Assembly: GCF_947495315.1 (NCBI RefSeq)
Contig: NZ_CANLYD010000005.1
Coordinates: forward strand, 248,001-312,000
Length of the DNA stretch: 64,000 nt
Reading direction: 5' to 3'
Source of the DNA: an uncultured Aquimarina sp.
GTDB lineage: Bacteria > Bacteroidota > Bacteroidia > Flavobacteriales > Flavobacteriaceae
This document shows, piece by piece, positions 1 to 9,540 of the stretch. The translations under genes and the position numbers were made by a program. Within the stretch, counting starts at the first letter, position 1. Each line of letters starts with the position of its first letter. The notes beneath the pieces are model-generated. The model made no database searches. It was not told where the DNA came from and saw only the letters and a program-made list of their open reading frames with translations.

Positions 1-2200
1 CAAAATTACCTGGAAATGATTCTCCTTCATTGACATTCGTAAATTTAAAATCCTGATCTGTTAAGGAATAGGATATCCATGTTCTATAATCTCTTATTCT
101 TTTTTTGATTAATATGTCTAAACCAAGAACTTCACTTTCTCCCGTCTCTAAAGCAAGTACTCCATTAAAACCATTAGCAAATGATGTAAGTCCATCAATG
201 GATTTATAGTAGCCCTCGATATCGATATACCAGTCACTCTTGTTGATCGTAAAACCACCAGAAACCTGATCACTCGCGAGCATTGAAACAAATTCAGAAT
301 CAGCTAATAGCCATATTTGATTATCCAGATTAAAATCATTAGGCAGGTAATTAGAAATCTGACTAATCACTTGATTTCTTCTTTCTGCTGATAATTTGGT
401 TATAATGTTTTTAGACAAATTTACTTCTAGGTTAATTCTTGGTTCCCAATATGTTTTTTCAAGGACAGAGAAATAATTACCTCGTATACCAGCGCTTATT
501 TTAAGTTTTTCGTTAGAATTAAACTTATATTCTCCAAATATTGCGTGTGTCATATTGTTATCACTTTCGTCGAAAGAAACATCATCAGCAGAATAATCAG
601 CATTGTAGGCTACATCATTGTTAGAAAAATCATAACCCGAAGTAAAACTATGTTTAGGATTTATAGACCAATTTCCATGAATAGATCCACCAGCATCTCT
701 TATTGTATTTTTTTCTACAATATTATTTTCAAAAAAAAGGAATCCATCAATACTCGCTCTGGATTCTCTTAATCCATTATAATCGAATTCATAGTTTGAA
801 AAATAAATATTAGTTGAATGAGAGAAATGAGGACTCCATTTTTTCTCCCATTTCATATTAATTCCTTGATTTACAAATTCTAAGTCATCTTTTTGGTTTT
901 CATCAAATGGTTCGCTAAATCCAAGAATGTTTTTGATGTTTAATGTGTAATTCAGATTGTTATTTGTGAATATAGAGCTTATAGTAAATTTTTCATCGTT
1001 AGATATTTTAAAAATTCCTTTAACCGTAAGATCCGTAAAGTAAAACACATTTTCATTTTCTACAGTTTCTTGATCTAACTTTTGATTATCTATAAAGAAA
1101 CGAATGCTTTGAAAAGCTCGATCCGAGTAACTGCGAAAAGTAGATGTTTCAAGAAGATCAGTGAATGATCTTCTTGCGGATATAACTACTCCAAAACCTT
1201 CATCAATAGGAGCTTCGATATAAGCATCTACGGTGGTCATATTAAAACCAACACCAAAACCAAAATCTTTTGGGATTTCATTTTTGGATTCTATATCAAC
1301 AACTCCTGAAATTCTGTTTCCATATTTAGCTTCTGTACTGCTTCTAAAAAGTTTTATGTTTTCGGTAATGTATGGATTGAAAATAGATAATAGATCAAAA
1401 AAATGCCCTGTACTATACATTTTTATACCATCCCATAAAATCAAATTATGATCAGGAGTTCCTCCTCTAATATGTAAAGCTGAAGCAGTCTCAGTAGGGC
1501 TTTGTACGCCAGGTAGAAACTGTAGGGTTTGTAGTACATCTGGCTCTACTAATCGTGGTAAAATCCCTAATTTGCTTGGGTTAATATTTATGGCACTACT
1601 TGCTCCTTGTCTTGATATTCCGGAGGTCACATATTCTGTAATGAGAACCTCGTCTAACTGAAAATCATCTTCAGACAGAAATATTTTAATACAGTCTTTC
1701 TTTTCAAGATCTTTAGCAATAAATTGCTGGTTTTTATATCCTAAAAACCTAATATTAATGGTGTCATTAGGTTCAGATAAGAATAATTGAAAATAACCGT
1801 CGGCGTCCGAAATTACTGATTTTGATTGATTTTCGTTATTTACAAAAGCTTCTACTAAAGGTTTTTTTGTAGAATTATCAAGTAAGTATCCACAGATCGA
1901 AATTCTTCCTTCTTTGTTTTTTTTTCGAATAACATAATATCTGTTATTAATCTTTTGAAAAAAGATAGAAGTTTGAGATTGTATTTTTTGGAGGATTTTT
2001 TCCAGTGAATCCTTTGCAGAAACACTTATTCTTTCACTTTTAATAATTTCAGGATTGAAAGAAAACTTAATTTCATACGTTTTTTCTAAAACTTTTAGAA
2101 TGGTGTTCAAAGGAGTATTATCATATTCTAATTCAGCTGTTTTTTGAGAAAAAGAGCTAAAGTAGATGAATACAAAAAGATAGAAAAAAATTGATTTCAT
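1..2200 (-). CDS. TonB-dependent outer-membrane receptor of a sigma/FecR signalling set (C-terminus beyond window)
   Basis: Open frame from the ATG at 2200 to the window edge, about 733 residues, with no stop seen. It starts with a signal peptide (MKSIFFYLFVFIYF...), then an STN-type domain at about 22-95, which in this family contacts FecR in the periplasm. A carboxypeptidase-regulatory-like beta domain follows (about 100-180), then the plug with 'ALHIRGGTPDHNLILWDGI' and the start of the beta barrel. The ATG follows the fecR stop codon directly with no intervening base, so the two are surely co-transcribed. No SusD partner is seen, which suggests a signalling or small-ligand receptor rather than a classical glycan SusCD pair. 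It is a paralogue of the receptor at 20754-23429 with the same domain order. Ligand unknown. Confidence 0.9.
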   Translation of the reverse strand, partial: MKSIFFYLFVFIYFSSFSQKTAELEYDNTPLNTILKVLEKTYEIKFSFNPEIIKSERISVSAKDSLEKILQKIQSQTSIFFQKINNRYYVIRKKNKEGRISICGYLLDNSTKKPLVEAFVNNENQSKSVISDADGYFQLFLSEPNDTINIRFLGYKNQQFIAKDLEKKDCIKIFLSEDDFQLDEVLITEYVTSGISRQGASSAININPSKLGILPRLVEPDVLQTLQFLPGVQSPTETASALHIRGGTPDHNLILWDGIKMYSTGHFFDLLSIFNPYITENIKLFRSSTEAKYGNRISGVVDIESKNEIPKDFGFGVGFNMTTVDAYIEAPIDEGFGVVISARRSFTDLLETSTFRSYSDRAFQSIRFFIDNQKLDQETVENENVFYFTDLTVKGIFKISNDEKFTISSIFTNNNLNYTLNIKNILGFSEPFDENQKDDLEFVNQGINMKWEKKWSPHFSHSTNIYFSNYEFDYNGLRESRASIDGFLFFENNIVEKNTIRDAGGSIHGNWSINPKHSFTSGYDFSNNDVAYNADYSADDVSFDESDNNMTHAIFGEYKFNSNEKLKISAGIRGNYFSVLEKTYWEPRINLEVNLSKNIITKLSAERRNQVISQISNYLPNDFNLDNQIWLLADSEFVSMLASDQVSGGFTINKSDWYIDIEGYYKSIDGLTSFANGFNGVLALETGESEVLGLDILIKKRIRDYRTWISYSLTDQDFKFTNVNEGESFPGNF

Positions 2201-3109
2201 TTATTCTTTAACGAGAACTATGTTGTTTTCGTTGTTAAAAGTATATGAAATTTCCATAGGAACAAAGATTGTTTTTAAAGCTAGTTCAATATTCTCATGA
2301 TTATAACTACCAGTAAAACGTTGATTTTGATCAATGTTGTCTTTGTTAAAAGTAATATTAAACTGATTCTCTAGAGAAAGTATTACTTGTTTTAATGGAG
2401 TATTGGTAAATGTAGTTTCTCCAGATATCCAACTTGGTTTTGTTGTTTCTATTTCCCAGTTTTCGACAATATTGTTTGTTACTCTAAAAGCTTTTCCTTT
2501 AACAAGAACAGCTTCATTAGAATTATACCCCATTGCTTTTACTTTACCTTCGTGACAAATAACTTCAAAAAAATCTTTTTGGGTATTTACGTTAAATTGC
2601 GTTCCTATTACTTTTACATTTCCTGATGATGTTTTTACTAAGAAATCAGAACCTTTTTTTACTTTAAAAAATGCTTCTCCAGCCAAGGTGACTTTTCTGT
2701 TATTCTTCCAGTCGGACTCTTTAAATGATAATTCAGATTTAGAGTTAAGGATTACTTCAGATCCGTCCAGAAGTTCTATCGTGATTTGTTCACCATAATC
2801 CGTCGTGTGTGTAGTAGCGTTGTCAAAGAAAAAAAACAATCCTATTAATGCTAATAGGGTAGCTGCAATACCATAGCTCCAGTTTGGAATTAAACGTGTG
2901 GTTTTTTTATTTCTAACGATATCATTTTTAATTGCTTGAAAAATTTTATCTTTATCGTAGCCAGGAGAATCCAACGTATCTATTTTATTTATAATAGTCA
3001 CGTATTTCTGATAATCTTCCGATTTTTCAAATTCTATTTTTTCCTTAGCATCTAGACTCCCATTAAGCCATCTTGCTAAAAATGTTTCATCAGAATATGG
3101 ATTTTCCAT
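2201..3109 (-). CDS. FecR-family anti-sigma factor
   Basis: 302 residues. The N-terminal cytoplasmic part (1-75) would bind the sigma factor. One membrane helix lies at about 79-95 (GIAATLLALIGLFFFF). The periplasmic FecR domain spans about 105-200 (DYGEQITIELLDGSEVILNS), and the C-terminal STN-like DUF4974 domain about 228-302. In this family the protein holds the cognate ECF sigma factor until the TonB receptor signals. It is followed immediately by the receptor gene and preceded by the sigma gene after 73 nt. That gap carries a GGGT-N14-CTGT promoter-like element, so fecR and the receptor can be transcribed separately from the sigma gene. Confidence 0.93.
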   Translation of the reverse strand: MENPYSDETFLARWLNGSLDAKEKIEFEKSEDYQKYVTIINKIDTLDSPGYDKDKIFQAIKNDIVRNKKTTRLIPNWSYGIAATLLALIGLFFFFDNATTHTTDYGEQITIELLDGSEVILNSKSELSFKESDWKNNRKVTLAGEAFFKVKKGSDFLVKTSSGNVKVIGTQFNVNTQKDFFEVICHEGKVKAMGYNSNEAVLVKGKAFRVTNNIVENWEIETTKPSWISGETTFTNTPLKQVILSLENQFNITFNKDNIDQNQRFTGSYNHENIELALKTIFVPMEISYTFNNENNIVLVKE

Positions 3110-3150
3110 CAGTTGTTTTTTACTTTCTTTATTTATGTCTTCTTATTAAT

Positions 3151-3173
3151 AACAGCCTTATACAATATTACCC
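3151..3173 (-). promoter_or_regulatory. Putative ECF promoter GGGT-N14-CTGTT before fecR/receptor
   Basis: On the minus strand: GTAGGGT, 14 nt, then CTGTTATTA, ending 42 nt before the fecR start at 3109. It is one of 11 copies in the window with an invariant 14-nt spacer. It lies between the sigma gene and fecR, which points to feedback control of fecR and the receptor. Confidence 0.7.
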
Positions 3174-3182
3174 TACTTATGA

Positions 3183-3692
3183 TTATAAAATATCGCCTAA
3201 ATTTTGTCTTAAACTTAGTAATGCGTAGTGTATTCTTTTTTCAATAGCCTTTACAGAAACCCCGGTGATTTCAGCAATTTCTTTATAAGATTTCTTGTCA
3301 ATCCTAGATAATAAAAATGTTTCTCTTTGTTTTTCAGGAAGTGCATCTATTGCATTTTTAAGTTTAGACATAAACTCTTTTTCTTCAATAATGAATTGAG
3401 GATCCTGATTATTAAGATCTGAATGTGGCTTTTGCTCATATCTAAGAACTACTTTTTTATGGGCAATATGATTTAATAAAGTATTGTTAGCTACAGTAAA
3501 TACATATGATTTTGCCTTGTAATAGATAACTTTTTTACAGTTCTGCCACAATTTTATAAAAGCATCTTGAATAATATCTTCTGCCAGAGCAATATCACCA
3601 CATTTATAGTAGATAAGATTCCGTAGCGATTTTGAACAATCATCAAAGATTGATTCAAAATTTTTCTCGTCACAAACAGATTTCTTTTCCAT
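3183..3692 (-). CDS. ECF sigma factor, FecI type
   Basis: 169 residues. Sigma region 2 lies at about 12-80 (AEDIIQDAFIKLWQN, the core-binding helix) and region 4 at about 112-165 (LPEKQRETFLLSRIDKKSYKEIAEITGVSV, a helix-turn-helix, here split: LPEKQRETFLLSRIDKKSYK then EIAEITGVSV). It is the first gene of the sigma-FecR-receptor set. No copy of the GGGT-N14-CTGT element is seen upstream of it; the element lies downstream, before fecR. It is closely related to the sigma factor at 24523-25044 (shared AEDI.QDAFVKLW and LLSRIDKK.YKEIAE segments), so overlapping promoter specificity is plausible. Confidence 0.94.
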   Translation of the reverse strand: MEKKSVCDEKNFESIFDDCSKSLRNLIYYKCGDIALAEDIIQDAFIKLWQNCKKVIYYKAKSYVFTVANNTLLNHIAHKKVVLRYEQKPHSDLNNQDPQFIIEEKEFMSKLKNAIDALPEKQRETFLLSRIDKKSYKEIAEITGVSVKAIEKRIHYALLSLRQNLGDIL

Positions 3693-3910
3693 ATATTTTT
3701 CGAAGATATTTATTTTATTGAGATTTTAAAACTTTATAGTTTTTTAATCTGAATCAGTTTTACTAATAGATTTTTTTTGGTTTTTACTTGAGACTGAATT
3801 AAAAACCTGTTGGGCTACATATTTTATTAGTAATAAGGATTTTTTTAGTTTCTAATTTAAGAAATAGAGTATGCTAACGAAATTTTAAAAAAAAAACAGT
3901 TTCGTAAGTA

Positions 3911-3933
3911 GGGTTTCGTTCTATTAAATTGTT
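3911..3933 (+). promoter_or_regulatory. Putative ECF promoter GGGT-N14-TTGTT
   Basis: AGTAGGGT, 14 nt, then TTGTTTATTA, ending 33 nt before the ATG at 3966. Same element and spacing as before both fecR genes. The short distance to the start codon fits a transcription start about 7 nt downstream of the second box. Confidence 0.68.
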
Positions 3934-3965
3934 TATTATAGAAGTAACTCAACAAAACTTTTAAA

Positions 3966-6900
3966 ATGAAGAAAATTATTTTCCTAGTTGTTGCATTATG
4001 TTTCTGGTTTTCAGGCAGTGCACAATTTAACTCAAGTGCTCCTTGGATGAAAGAGCTAAATGCGCAAAAAAAATCTTCTGGGATAGAAGAACCTATCAAA
4101 TTCCAAGAGATTGTCGATGCATTTAATGAATATTGGAAAGATAAGGATCATACAAAAAAAGGATCAGGATATAAGCCTTTTAAAAGATGGGAGAGTTATT
4201 GGAGGCATTTTGTTAAAAATGACGGAACTATACCAACTCCTCAAGAAATGTTGAATGTTTTCAATCAAAAACAAGAACTAAGAAATCAGATGGCGGATGT
4301 AAGCGATTGGCAATCATTAGGCCCATATATTCACACCAATACGGGTTCATGGTCATCGGGACAAGGACGTATTAATGTAATAGCCATTGACCCTAATAAT
4401 CCGGAAATATATTATGTTGGTGCTCCTGCCGGAGGAATATGGAGATCTGTTGATTCAGGAGTAAATTGGATTCCATTGTCTGATGATTTATTACAAATAG
4501 GAGTGTCAGCTATTGCCATTGATCCTAGAGATTCGGATGTGATTTATATTGGAACTGGTGATGATGATGCGAATGATACATATAGTATAGGTGTTCTGAA
4601 ATCAATTGATGGAGGACAAACCTGGAATTCAACAGGACTTTCTTTTTCGAACACTAGTTCGTCAATTAATGAGGTATATATTGATCCATTAGATAATGAT
4701 AAGATATTTGTTTCTTCGAATAGAGGATTTTATAAATCGATTGACAACGGGGTTTCTTTTACAAGAACATTGAATCAAAATTTGAATGACGTAAAGCTAA
4801 AACCGGGAAATTCTAATGTAATTTACGCTGCTACCAGAAATCAAGTATATAAATCTATTGATAATGGAGATTCTTTTACATTAGCTTCCAATGGATTACC
4901 AACTTCAGGTGGAAGAATGGTATTAGCAGTTACTTCAAATGCCGTTGATAATGTATACGTGTTAAGTGCAGCAAATGACTTTTCCTTTCAAGGAGTTTAT
5001 AGATCTGAAAATTCTGCAGATAGTTTTACTAGACTAGATGATGGTAGCGCGGACTTATTTGGTGGATCTCGCCAAGCTTGGTTTGATTTGGCTTTCGAAG
5101 TTTCTGATACTAATAAAAATGATATCTATATAGGAGTTTTAGATGTGTATAAGTCTTCTAACGAAGGAGGCAGCTTTGTACAATGGAACAGTTGGAGTGC
5201 TCCTGGAACTGCCACATACACACATGCGGATATCCATATGATTCGAGATATTAATGGTATTATGTTCTTTGGAACAGATGGAGGTATATACAGATCTACT
5301 AACGGTACTTCTACTGAAGATTTAACAGAAGGTTTAGCAATTGGTCAGTTTTATCGTATTGCTGTTTCTCCGCAAACCTCAAACAATATGGTTGGAGGAT
5401 TGCAAGATAATGGAGGATATGCGTATAGTGATAATAATTGGAAGAACTATTATGGAGCAGATGGTATGGATACTGCAATTGATCCTAATAATCCGAATAA
5501 GTATTATGGATTTATTCAGAATGGAGGAGGTTTGTATTTTTCTAATGATGCCGGAGCGACATTAGGAGGTTCTATTAATGCTCCTGCTTCAGAGAGTGGT
5601 AATTGGATTACCCCTCTTAAGATGAGTAAGGAAGGTGAATTATATGCGGGATATGGTAGTTTATACAGATTAGAGAGTGGTAGTTTTAATAGGATTTCTC
5701 AATCTTTTTCATCTCCTTTAGATGGTATAGAAATAGACCCATTTAATAGCGATATTATTTATGCTTTTGTAGATAGCAATCTTCATAAAAGTGAAGATCG
5801 AGGAGTTAGTTTTACGAATGTAAGAACATTCAATAATGAACGCATAACTAGTGTGACAGTAAGTAGTACAGATAATTCAATAGTGTACTTAACAACTTCA
5901 AATAACGTATACAAGTCAATAAATGGAGGAATCGATTTTGATAATATTTCTTTCAATTTACCAGGGGATGCTAAACTTGTTATAAAACACCAGTCTTTTC
6001 ATCCAAACAACCCTTTATATTTGGGTACTAGTTTGGGAGTATATCGATTAGATGATACTTCTGATTCTTGGGAGCCATTTTTAAATAACCTTCCAAATGT
6101 TGCGGTAAGAGATTTAGAAATTAATGAGAATGATGGAAATATAACTGCCGCTACTTATGGAAGAGGAGTATGGCGTTCTAATATTCCGATTGCTTTAGCT
6201 GCTAATGATTTACAATTAGAGGCTGTAAGTCTAAATAATAATAGTCAAATTGTTTGTAGTAGTATTTCTCCTAAAGCTACTATCAAAAATAATGGTACTG
6301 ATACTGTAACCTCTTTTGATGTTCAGTATACTATTGATGGAGGTAATGCCTTAACTCAATCCTGGACAGGAAGTTTAACTTCTGGTAGCACAACTACTGT
6401 AGATTTTCCTGAAAATGATATTACAGGATTAGGAGATCATAAGTTAAATTTTGTTGTTTTAATGCCTAGCGATTCATTTGTAGTAAATAATTCAGGTTCT
6501 TTATCTTTTAGTAAGAATAATAGTGCTTCGGTAGGTGTAAACGAATTTGAAAACAACAGTGATGATTTGTTGATTTCAGGTTCTTTGTGGGAGCGAGGGA
6601 TTCCTACGGGCTCTCTTCTTAGTACTGCAACTTCTGGACAAAATGTGTATGGAACAAACCTAGATGGTAACTATTCGGACAGTACTGTAAGCTATCTAAT
6701 CTCTAATTGTTATGATCTTACAGCTATTGGAAGTCCCGTTTTAAAATTTAATATGGCTTTTGATATTGAATTGAACTGGGATTTTGTTAATATCGAATAT
6801 TCTGTTAATGGAGGAGAAAGCTGGAATGTTCTAGGTTCTGCAAATGATCAGAATTGGTATAATAGTAATACTTTACCAAATAATTCTAATTGTTTTACTT

Positions 6901-7337
6901 GCCCTGGAGCCCAATGGACAGGAAGGGATGCTACCATGAAAGAATATAGTTATGATCTTGCAGCTTTTGCTAGCGAACAGAGCTTTATGTTTAGATTTAA
7001 TTTTGTTACAGATCAAAATACTAATGGAGAGGGAGTTATCGTCGATGATCTTCAGATAGAAGGTAATACACTTAGTGTGGATAATTTGGAGAACAGACCG
7101 GTGTTTAGTTTATTCCCTAACCCTTCTAGAGATCTATTTAATATCCAATGGAGAAATGCTACAAAAGTTTCGTATCGAGTTACAGATCTAGCTGGAAAAT
7201 TAATTTCTTCTAGAAGTGGATTGAATTCTTCAGAGAATACTGCGCAAATTGATTTATCTGGTTACTCAAAAGGGATGTATTTTCTTAATGTAACTCTAGA
7301 TGGAGTAAATAAAACAATGAAGTTATTTAGAAACTAA
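3966..7337 (+). CDS. Secreted BNR/VPS10-like repeat protein with T9SS type A sorting domain
   Basis: 1123 residues. Signal peptide 1-19 (cut near GSAQ). An N-terminal region at about 22-110 with APWMKELN and GSGYKPFKRW is shared with the protein at 44978. Beta-propeller-type repeats at about 115-755 have the signature (S.DGG..W / DP.N...IY.GT), as in sortilin/BNR 'glycosyl hydrolase' folds. A CARDB-like beta domain lies at about 755-870, and a jelly-roll or MAM-like domain at about 880-1045 carries CFTCPGAQWTG. The end (about 1045-1123, LFPNPSRDLF ... GMYFLNV) is a T9SS type A signal, so the protein should cross the outer membrane and stay on or leave the surface. Enzyme activity is not evident; no catalytic motif was recognised. 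Monocistronic, with an ECF-type promoter before it and a strong terminator after it. Confidence 0.88.
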   Translation: MKKIIFLVVALCFWFSGSAQFNSSAPWMKELNAQKKSSGIEEPIKFQEIVDAFNEYWKDKDHTKKGSGYKPFKRWESYWRHFVKNDGTIPTPQEMLNVFNQKQELRNQMADVSDWQSLGPYIHTNTGSWSSGQGRINVIAIDPNNPEIYYVGAPAGGIWRSVDSGVNWIPLSDDLLQIGVSAIAIDPRDSDVIYIGTGDDDANDTYSIGVLKSIDGGQTWNSTGLSFSNTSSSINEVYIDPLDNDKIFVSSNRGFYKSIDNGVSFTRTLNQNLNDVKLKPGNSNVIYAATRNQVYKSIDNGDSFTLASNGLPTSGGRMVLAVTSNAVDNVYVLSAANDFSFQGVYRSENSADSFTRLDDGSADLFGGSRQAWFDLAFEVSDTNKNDIYIGVLDVYKSSNEGGSFVQWNSWSAPGTATYTHADIHMIRDINGIMFFGTDGGIYRSTNGTSTEDLTEGLAIGQFYRIAVSPQTSNNMVGGLQDNGGYAYSDNNWKNYYGADGMDTAIDPNNPNKYYGFIQNGGGLYFSNDAGATLGGSINAPASESGNWITPLKMSKEGELYAGYGSLYRLESGSFNRISQSFSSPLDGIEIDPFNSDIIYAFVDSNLHKSEDRGVSFTNVRTFNNERITSVTVSSTDNSIVYLTTSNNVYKSINGGIDFDNISFNLPGDAKLVIKHQSFHPNNPLYLGTSLGVYRLDDTSDSWEPFLNNLPNVAVRDLEINENDGNITAATYGRGVWRSNIPIALAANDLQLEAVSLNNNSQIVCSSISPKATIKNNGTDTVTSFDVQYTIDGGNALTQSWTGSLTSGSTTTVDFPENDITGLGDHKLNFVVLMPSDSFVVNNSGSLSFSKNNSASVGVNEFENNSDDLLISGSLWERGIPTGSLLSTATSGQNVYGTNLDGNYSDSTVSYLISNCYDLTAIGSPVLKFNMAFDIELNWDFVNIEYSVNGGESWNVLGSANDQNWYNSNTLPNNSNCFTCPGAQWTGRDATMKEYSYDLAAFASEQSFMFRFNFVTDQNTNGEGVIVDDLQIEGNTLSVDNLENRPVFSLFPNPSRDLFNIQWRNATKVSYRVTDLAGKLISSRSGLNSSENTAQIDLSGYSKGMYFLNVTLDGVNKTMKLFRN

Positions 7338-7363
7338 AAAGAATATATTTCACAAAGTAAATT

Positions 7364-7396
7364 AAAACCCTTGTATAATTTATACAAGGGTTTTTT
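7364..7396 (+). terminator. Rho-independent terminator after the BNR protein gene
   Basis: Perfect 14-bp stem (AAAACCCTTGTATA with its complement), 3-nt loop, then six T. It ends 59 nt after the stop codon at 7337. Confidence 0.9.
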
Positions 7397-7478
7397 AGCT
7401 CAATCTGAAAATGTAAGTTGATTTTTATTTTTAAAATCGTATTGATTATATGTTTAGATTCTTTTGTTTTGTTCACAT

Positions 7479-7862
7479 TTAACCCCATTTTTCTACTCGC
7501 TTTATAAAATCATCTAGAAAATTTGAAGTCATTGCCCTTACTAGCTTTTTACGATATAAGTTATGTGTAAATAGATCGATTATACTTTTATTAATTTGAT
7601 GATAGTTAAGAGTTACATTAATAGTTGTAGCGTTATTGCTATCACTTTCTAAGTAAATTAAAGCTATTGAAGCGCTCATATTTTTACAGAGTGTTTTTGG
7701 CTTAATTTTTAATAAAATATCACTATTAATAATGCTTGAATCTAAAACATAACCCATAGAAGAAAAGACATTGATGGCTTCTTCTGCAAATCTAATTACG
7801 ATAGGATATTTCTTATTGATTTTCCTATATATTGTTATTGACGTATTCATATTTGTCAGCAT
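7479..7862 (-). CDS. Hypothetical protein
   Basis: 127 residues from the ATG at 7862. A second in-frame ATG at 7850 (residue 5) may be the real start, because the first overlaps the T-run of the upstream minus-strand terminator. No signal peptide, membrane helix or known motif was recognised. The protein is mixed alpha/beta with a basic C-terminal part. It may be transcribed separately from the SnoaL-containing operon upstream, which ends in that terminator. Downstream it converges with the BNR gene. Function unknown. Confidence 0.6.
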   Translation of the reverse strand: MLTNMNTSITIYRKINKKYPIVIRFAEEAINVFSSMGYVLDSSIINSDILLKIKPKTLCKNMSASIALIYLESDSNNATTINVTLNYHQINKSIIDLFTHNLYRKKLVRAMTSNFLDDFIKRVEKWG

Positions 7863-7892
7863 AAAAAAACCTTAGTTATATTTCGAACTAAG
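7863..7892 (-). terminator. Terminator of the SRPBCC/DinB/SnoaL operon
   Basis: Minus strand: CTTAGTT stem, 8-nt loop, AACTAAG, then GG and a run of seven T. It lies 29 nt after the stop codon at 7921. The T-run abuts the first ATG of the next minus-strand gene. Confidence 0.75.
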
Positions 7893-7920
7893 AGTTTCCT
7901 AGCTATCAATCTATAAACCA

Positions 7921-8274
7921 TTAATAGAAAAATTCTTCAGAAAGAATCTTACCGTTTTCAACTTTGTAAACAATAATTTCGTCTAATGGCCACGTATTAC
8001 CATCCTTGAGATTAACTGTCATTTTATAAGGGATCGCGATATAGTTCTTTGCAACAATGGCATTTCCAACTTCCATACCTTCCATACCTACAATATTTTC
8101 TGCCATTGCAGCATCTTTAGCCTTAATAGCTTTAACGCCTTTTATATCTGCGAATTGTTCGGACTGAGGTTCGATATGATGTGCATCATTATGAAAAAGT
8201 TCGTCATAAACAGTTTCAAATTGCCCTTGTCTTAGAAGTTCTACTAATTTATCTCCTACTTCTTTATTTGTCAT
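7921..8274 (-). CDS. SnoaL-like / NTF2-fold protein
   Basis: 117 residues. The sequence (GDKLVELLRQGQFETVYDEL..., then IEPQ and KGVKAI, ending in DEIIVYKVENGKILSEEFFY) has the alpha-beta cone pattern of the NTF2/SnoaL superfamily, whose members bind or transform small hydrophobic ligands or act as ligand-binding partners. No signal peptide, so cytoplasmic. Last gene of a four-gene operon; only 2 nt separate it from the SRPBCC gene upstream. Its substrate cannot be read from the sequence. Confidence 0.8.
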   Translation of the reverse strand: MTNKEVGDKLVELLRQGQFETVYDELFHNDAHHIEPQSEQFADIKGVKAIKAKDAAMAENIVGMEGMEVGNAIVAKNYIAIPYKMTVNLKDGNTWPLDEIIVYKVENGKILSEEFFY

Positions 8275-8276
8275 TT

Positions 8277-8897
8277 TTATTTGGTTTTAATTATTGTTGC
8301 TTTTGGATAATTATCTTTAATTTCCTTGTATTTATCGGTGCCTCCTGTAACTCTTTCTCCTGTTTCTAAATAGTGTCTTAATCCTACTAGAGTGCCTGAC
8401 ATTTGTTTTTTGAATCCACCCTTTGCTATGAGAGCTAAGAAAGCAGGTTTTGTCCTAAACTGAAACTCATAAGAAGCTGTAGAAGTCCCATCATCATTAT
8501 CTTTTACGCGATAGAAAGCCTGAGAATTGTCAAAATTTAGCGGAAGTTTTGCACCATCAATAACTACGTTACGCATCATCATATTTTTATTATCAATTTC
8601 CGCAATACGTTCTTTAGACCATTGTGTTCCTTTTCCATTAAAATTGCATTTACGCGTTGCTCCAACCTCTCCTTTTAAAGATCCATTTGTATATTCTGAA
8701 GTATAGATATATGGAGAGAAATTCGATATTTCTCCATAATCAAGAACCATAGCTTCCCAAACTCTTTCTGCTGGGGCGTTTATTTTAAGTGCTACATGTA
8801 CCGTTTTAAACCTCTTTTCCATCGACTGTGCAAAACAGACGGTGGTTGCCATAATTGCTATGACCATCGTTACTATTATTCTGTTTGTAATTTTCAT
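8277..8897 (-). CDS. Exported SRPBCC-family protein
   Basis: 206 residues. Signal peptide at about 1-23 (IVTMVIAIMATTVCFAQS). It is followed by an SRPBCC (START/Bet v1-like) fold: 'VALKINAPAERVWEAMVLDYGEISNFSP' (given here as two parts, VALKINAPAERVWEAM and VLDYGEISNFSP), the central strand TRKCNFNGKG, and a C-terminal helix. These folds hold hydrophobic ligands in a cavity. Third gene in the operon, 29 nt after the DinB-like lipoprotein gene and 2 nt before the SnoaL gene. It resembles the cytoplasmic protein at 9541-10044 and the exported one at 10861-11367, so this locus has three SRPBCC paralogues. Confidence 0.82.
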   Translation of the reverse strand: MKITNRIIVTMVIAIMATTVCFAQSMEKRFKTVHVALKINAPAERVWEAMVLDYGEISNFSPYIYTSEYTNGSLKGEVGATRKCNFNGKGTQWSKERIAEIDNKNMMMRNVVIDGAKLPLNFDNSQAFYRVKDNDDGTSTASYEFQFRTKPAFLALIAKGGFKKQMSGTLVGLRHYLETGERVTGGTDKYKEIKDNYPKATIIKTK

Positions 8898-8926
8898 TAT
8901 TTATGTATTAAGAGTATTCATTTTAC

Positions 8927-9520
8927 TTATTGATAACTAAATGCCGATTTACCCAAAAACTTTCTGTACAATCCTATTTGACCCAATTCATAACCTAAAT
9001 GATGCATTTGGAATGCATATAACCCACGCATAGTCTGTTCGGGAAACGGAATCGGGAAAGGTGCTTTTGCGTCTAATTGTTCTTCAGTTAAACTACTGAG
9101 TGCCTCAGAAATTTTAGGAATCAGGACGTCCAGGTCCCGTTGCATTTGAGATAATGATGGGTATTCTGCTTCCTCATCAAAAGGTTTACCAAATCCAAAT
9201 TGGCCTGCATATGGATTCTCGGTTGCTTGCCCTAACAACATTGCCAGATTGTATTGAATGTCTACCGTATGGCCAGCAATCCAGGCTAGGCTGTTAGAAT
9301 TATTAATTCGTTTATCTGCTTCGGTATCACTAATATCTTTTAGATTTTTACTAAAAAGATTTACCTGTAAATCATATTGTGCTTTAAGGACTTGTACATC
9401 AGTAGGCTTATATACTTCTTTAATAACCTCTTTTGTAAGAGGCTCTTTCTGTTCCATACACGAAACAACTCCTATTGATAATGCTAATACTGCTGCTATT
9501 TTGATAATTGATTTGCTCAT
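8927..9520 (-). CDS. DinB-like four-helix lipoprotein
   Basis: 197 residues. Lipoprotein signal with lipobox VVSC at about 18-21 (LALSIGVVSCMEQKEPL). The mature part has the DinB/YfiT-like four-helix pattern: 'ADKRINNSNSLAWIAGHTVDIQ' (ADKRINNSNSLAWIAGH then TVDIQ) and the second histidine region 'FQMHHLGYELGQIGLYRKFL'. The histidines H84-like (AGH) and HH at about 173-174 could form the usual metal site. Probably anchored facing the periplasm. Second gene of the operon, 20 nt after the SRPBCC gene upstream. Role unknown. Confidence 0.78.
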   Translation of the reverse strand: MSKSIIKIAAVLALSIGVVSCMEQKEPLTKEVIKEVYKPTDVQVLKAQYDLQVNLFSKNLKDISDTEADKRINNSNSLAWIAGHTVDIQYNLAMLLGQATENPYAGQFGFGKPFDEEAEYPSLSQMQRDLDVLIPKISEALSSLTEEQLDAKAPFPIPFPEQTMRGLYAFQMHHLGYELGQIGLYRKFLGKSAFSYQ

Positions 9521-9540
9521 TTTCTTTTTTGATTTAAGGA